A stretch of DNA of 64,000 bases from Dactylosporangium aurantiacum (GTDB lineage Bacteria > Actinomycetota > Actinomycetes > Mycobacteriales > Micromonosporaceae): the NCBI RefSeq assembly GCF_000716715.1, contig NZ_JNYJ01000023.1, positions 1-64,000 on the forward strand, written 5' to 3'. Shown here in pieces: positions 61,255 to 64,000 of this stretch. The number at the start of each line of letters is the position of its first letter. Positions within the stretch are counted from its first letter, which is position 1. A program made the translations under genes and the position numbers. A model generated the notes under the pieces. The model did not search any database and was not told the origin of the DNA. It saw only the letters and a list, made by a program, of their open reading frames with translations.

Positions 61255-61313
61255 GGCGGTCCTCCGGTGGGGTCGATGACGAACGACGCCGACCAGGCTT
61301 CCCGGCACACCAC
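61255..61313 (-). ncRNA. Conserved 5' leader of nhaA (candidate cation riboswitch)
   Basis: On the minus strand TACGCT (61319-61324) is a -10 box. The transcript should begin near 61312. Its first bases (61311-61287) form GGUGU, a GCCG...CGGC hairpin and an 11-nt loop GGAAGCCUGGU. The opening GGUG can pair with CACC at 61266-61269, directly beside the GGAGG ribosome site. The same element, with one change in the loop, precedes the CBS/NhaD operon. The class is not proven. It resembles what I know of nhaA-associated lithium/sodium leaders. Confidence 0.65.
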
Positions 61314-61406
61314 TGTCCAGCGTACGGCACGTCCACGTCATGCGCGGAGGCGAGCGCACCTGGACGGCGCCGGTGGCCGCGGTCGTGCGCCGGCACCCGG
61401 CGGGGT

Positions 61407-62705
61407 TCAGGCCAGGGCGAAGTAGCGCAGCCACAGGTACGGCACGCACACGGCGACGGTGACGGTGGCGACGATGAGCCCGTACTTGGTGAACTCCCAG
61501 AAGCTGATGGGTTTGCCGGCCCGTTCGGCGAGGCCGAGGATGACGACGTTGGCCGACGCGCCGACGGCGGTGGCGTTGCCGCCGAGGTCGGCGCCGAGCG
61601 CGAGGGCCCACCACAGGACCTGGGACTGGCTGGTGTCGCCGTTGGCGTGCACGAGGTCGGCGACGATCGGGCTCATCGTGGCGACATACGGGATGTTGTC
61701 CACGATCGCCGACAGCCCGGCGGAGCCCCACAGCAGCACCATGGAGGCGAGGAGCAGCTTGCCTTCGACCGCTCCGGCGAGCGCCTCGGACAGGCTGCCG
61801 ATGACGCCGGTGTGCACCAGGGCGCCGATCATCACGAACAGGCCGGCGAAGAACGCGAGGGTCGGCCACTCGACGTCCTTGGCGACGTCGGTCGCGTCGA
61901 GGCGGGAGAAGGCCAGCAGCGCCAGCCCTCCGATGAGCGCGACGACGGACGGCTCCAGCGCCACGACGGTGTGCACCGCGAACGCGATCGTGACCAGGGT
62001 CAGGACGCCGGCGCTGAGGGCGAGCAGCCGCGGGTCGCGGATGGCGTCGCGTTCCCGCAGCGTCATCACCTGCGCGACCCGGTCCGGGTCGGTGCGGAAG
62101 GCCGAGCGGAACAGCACCCGGCACAACGCGACGAACACCACGACGAGCAGGATGACGATCGGCGCGAGGTGGATGAGGAAGTCGTTGTAGGTCAGGCCGC
62201 CGCGGCTGGCGATGATGATGTTCGGCGGGTCGCCGACCAGGGTCGAGGTGCCGCCGATGTTGGAGGCCATCGCCTCGGCGATGAGGAACGGCGCGACCGG
62301 GACGGCGAGGCGTTCGCAGACCAGGAACGTGACGGGTGCGATGAGCAGGACGGTGGTGACGTTGTCGAGCATCGCGGAGGCGACCGCGGTGACCACGACC
62401 AGGATGGTCATGACCCGGAACGGGCGGCCTCTGGCGCGTTTCACCGACCAGATCGCGAGGTACTCGAACGCGCCGGTGCGTTTGAGCACCGAGACGATGA
62501 GCATCATGCCCAGCAGCAGGAACAGCACGTTCCAGTCGACGGCGGTGTCCTTGTCGAAGAACGCGTGCTCGGCGTCGGTCGCGCCGATGAGGAGCATGAC
62601 GACGGCGCCGCCGAGGGCGGCGGCGACCCGGTGGATCCGCTCGGTGGCGATGAGGACGTAGGCGACCGTGAACACGGCGACCGCGACCCAGGCGGTGACG
62701 CTCAC
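61407..62705 (-). CDS. ArsB/NhaD family cation or anion carrier
   Basis: A 432-residue membrane protein with ~11 helices of the ArsB/NhaD (IT superfamily) fold. It has [33 protein letters not shown] ([14 protein letters not shown]), [21 protein letters not shown] ([13 protein letters not shown]) and a second-half repeat [13 protein letters not shown] and [14 protein letters not shown]. Relatives are Na+/H+ antiporters or arsenite permeases. Clustering with NhaA and a CPA2 antiporter favours cation transport. GTG 62703-62705 overlaps the CBS gene stop as GTGA. Confidence 0.85.
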   Translation of the reverse strand: MSVTAWVAVAVFTVAYVLIATERIHRVAAALGGAVVMLLIGATDAEHAFFDKDTAVDWNVLFLLLGMMLIVSVLKRTGAFEYLAIWSVKRARGRPFRVMTILVVVTAVASAMLDNVTTVLLIAPVTFLVCERLAVPVAPFLIAEAMASNIGGTSTLVGDPPNIIIASRGGLTYNDFLIHLAPIVILLVVVFVALCRVLFRSAFRTDPDRVAQVMTLRERDAIRDPRLLALSAGVLTLVTIAFAVHTVVALEPSVVALIGGLALLAFSRLDATDVAKDVEWPTLAFFAGLFVMIGALVHTGVIGSLSEALAGAVEGKLLLASMVLLWGSAGLSAIVDNIPYVATMSPIVADLVHANGDTSQSQVLWWALALGADLGGNATAVGASANVVILGLAERAGKPISFWEFTKYGLIVATVTVAVCVPYLWLRYFALA

Positions 62706-63175
62706 AGCGCGAGGAGCCGGTCGAGGAGCGCGTCGAGGGTGACCGCGCCCATCAGCGTCTTGTCCTTGTGGACGACGGCGACCAGGGGGACACCGGTCCG
62801 TGCCATCAATGCCGCGATCTCCAGGACGGTGGCGTCGCCGGCGACGACGGCGAGGTCCCGGCTGTGGCCGGGCAGGGTCTGGGCGACGGTCCGGTCGCCG
62901 AGCTCGCGCAGGAACAGGTCGGCGGCCTGCTCGTCGATGACCGCGGCGAGGGCGGGGTCGTCCTGGCAGTACTGCGGGATCGCCATCCGCAGCACCTGCG
63001 TGCCGGCCAGGACGGTGAACGGGTACCCCTTGCCGTCCAGGACGATCAGCCCGGGCAGGTCCTGCCCGGCGAGCAGCCGGGCCGCCTCGATCGCCGGGGT
63101 GCCGAGCTGCACGGTCGGATAGGGGGCGGCGAGTTCGTCAGCGCGCACGGGGGCCTCCGGTGTGGGAGCGGTCAT
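62702..63175 (-). CDS. CBS-domain protein
   Basis: A 157-residue protein of two CBS motifs: [26 protein letters not shown] and [26 protein letters not shown], each seen as [13 protein letters not shown] and [15 protein letters not shown] pairs bind adenine nucleotides, including c-di-AMP in some transport proteins, and gate channels or carriers. Translational coupling to the NhaD-type gene suggests it controls that carrier. ATG 63173-63175 follows the conserved RNA leader with no ribosome binding site of its own. Confidence 0.85.
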   Translation of the reverse strand: MTAPTPEAPVRADELAAPYPTVQLGTPAIEAARLLAGQDLPGLIVLDGKGYPFTVLAGTQVLRMAIPQYCQDDPALAAVIDEQAADLFLRELGDRTVAQTLPGHSRDLAVVAGDATVLEIAALMARTGVPLVAVVHKDKTLMGAVTLDALLDRLLAL

Positions 63176-63212
63176 GGTGGAGCGATCGCCGACCAGACTT
63201 CCCGGCACACCT
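63176..63212 (-). ncRNA. Conserved 5' leader of the CBS/NhaD operon (candidate cation riboswitch)
   Basis: The -10 box TACGTT (63219-63224) is spaced exactly as in the nhaA copy. Bases 63211-63187 match the nhaA leader at 24 of 25 positions. They include GGUGU, the GCCG...CGGC stem and the loop GGAAGUCUGGU. CACC at 63176-63179 abuts the AUG and can pair with the first GGUG, which could hide the start. The whole leader is about 36 nt. Confidence 0.65.
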
Positions 63213-63248
63213 TCGATCAACGTAGCGCACCCGGCGCCGCGCCGCGTG

Positions 63249-64000
63249 TCAGCCACGCTCGGTGCCGGTCGGGTCGTAGCCGGCGCGGTCGGCAGCGGTG
63301 CGCCGGCCGTCCGGTCGGCGCAGGATGCGCCGGCCCCGGGTTTCCAGGCGTTGCTGCCAGGCGGGCATGAGGTGCGGGTCGAAGCCGCGGGCGACGATGA
63401 TGTCGGTCGAGGAGTGCAGCACGATGCTCAGCACGATGGTGAGCGCGACCAGTGTGAAGATCTCCTGCGCGGCGGCGACGCCGGAGGCGAGGACGAGCAG
63501 GCCGTAGACGACGGAGGCGAAGCCTTTCGGACCGAACCACATGGCGGCGAGCTGCTCGCGGGTGCCGAGCCGGGAGCCGAGGAAGGACAGCCACAGCGCC
63601 AACGGCCGGGCCACGACGAGCGCGAGGATCGCGAAGACCCAGCCGGTCCAGCCGATGTCGCCGAAGAACGCCGGCGCGAGCAGGGCACCGAAGACGAGCA
63701 GGGCGGCGAGCTTGAAGATCTCGGCGATGAGCTCACCGAAGTGTTCGAACGCCGCGCGTTCCTTGTGTCCGATGCTTGCCACGGTGATGCCGGCGGCGAA
63801 CGCGGCCAGGAACAGGTTGGCGTGCGTCGCCTTGCCCAGGGCGAGGACCAGCAGCCCGATGGCGACGGCGTTCAGCGGTGCGTACTGCTCGGAGACGGCG
63901 AACCAGCGGGTGCGCTCCAGCCGGATCGCGATCCACGGCACGGCGACCCCGATGGCGATGCCCAGCAGCAGCTCCCAGCCGATCGAGACGAGGTGCAGGT
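63249..64000 (-). CDS. CPA2/Kef-type cation:proton antiporter, C-terminal part (partial)
   Basis: The gene enters from the right edge, and 249 codons of its C-terminal part are visible. It has LGKATHANLFLAAFAAGITVAS, FKLAALLVFGALLAP, ARPLALWLSFLGSRL and WFGPKGFASVVYGLLVLA. Hydrophobic helices of this type occur in CPA1/CPA2 Na+ or K+/H+ antiporters. The C-terminal tail is short and has no TrkA domain. The start and first helices lie outside the window. The next transcription unit downstream is the CBS/NhaD operon. Confidence 0.8.
   Translation of the reverse strand, partial: LHLVSIGWELLLGIAIGVAVPWIAIRLERTRWFAVSEQYAPLNAVAIGLLVLALGKATHANLFLAAFAAGITVASIGHKERAAFEHFGELIAEIFKLAALLVFGALLAPAFFGDIGWTGWVFAILALVVARPLALWLSFLGSRLGTREQLAAMWFGPKGFASVVYGLLVLASGVAAAQEIFTLVALTIVLSIVLHSSTDIIVARGFDPHLMPAWQQRLETRGRRILRRPDGRRTAADRAGYDPTGTERG

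Noticed and set aside
1..64000. tRNA, rRNA, insertion sequences or prophage genes
   Set aside because: I looked for tRNA-like CCA ends, rRNA motifs, transposase DDE/Tyr signatures and terminal inverted repeats, and saw none that I could support.

Overview
The window is a stretch of very GC-rich actinomycete chromosome. Codon third positions are almost always G or C, GTG and TTG starts are common, and many genes have a TANNNT box 6-8 nt before the start codon, which suggests leaderless transcripts. Several secreted plant-polymer enzymes carry family 2 cellulose-binding modules (CBM2) on Ser/Pro linkers. Together these suggest a soil actinomycete, most likely Micromonosporaceae (Actinoplanes/Dactylosporangium type). 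The family name is inferred from gene style, not from a marker gene.

Layout. 1-4060: the end of a GH62-like arabinofuranosidase, a PaaX-type regulator and two secreted CBM2 esterases/hydrolases. 4084-8090: a translationally coupled operon (HdeD-like membrane protein, diacylglycerol-kinase-like enzyme, metallophosphoesterase) and two small membrane or stress proteins with strong terminators. 8158-11134: decayed sigma-factor and HAF-repeat-like genes, then a large secreted Ig-like protein. 11155-19191: an M20 peptidase/PLP decarboxylase pair, a membrane protein/NB-ARC-TPR ATPase pair, and a zinc-ribbon protein coupled to a shorter paralogue. 19172-28441: ZIP transporter, FAD monooxygenase with divergent AraC regulator, a scar joining a histidine kinase fragment to a GT39 fragment, a TetR/MFS efflux unit with two operators, a lipoprotein and an NmrA-like protein. 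28647-37661: TerC, a GS17M-like protein, a two-component system, a second TetR/MFS/MMPL efflux unit and an acetyltransferase.

37662-46189 is a pectin/arabinan locus: two related clan-A glycoside hydrolases damaged by different deletions, a GH28-like CBM2 enzyme, a chemoreceptor fragment and a LacI-family regulator with a plausible operator. 46217-49100: a third MFS/TetR unit and another decayed gene. 49109-53556: GyrI-like protein, PhyH-like oxygenase, SPOUT rRNA methyltransferase, a membrane-anchored alpha/beta hydrolase and an AraC regulator. 53540-57619: a two-gene secreted carbohydrate operon (Tat-exported discoidin protein, GH43-like enzyme). 57792-59885: two small genes with overlapping divergent promoters and a DUF4331 protein.

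59959-64000 is a cation/proton antiporter cluster: NhaA, an ArsB/NhaD-type carrier coupled to a CBS-domain protein, and a truncated CPA2-type antiporter. The NhaA gene and the CBS/NhaD operon share an almost identical 25-nt RNA leader that starts at the predicted transcription start. It can fold into the same small hairpin next to the ribosome landing site. This is the best candidate here for a regulatory system worth testing, either a known or a new cation riboswitch. The window also shows much local decay and rearrangement, including a compressed copy of the MMPL-tail/38 kb repeat region near 51.4-51.6 kb.
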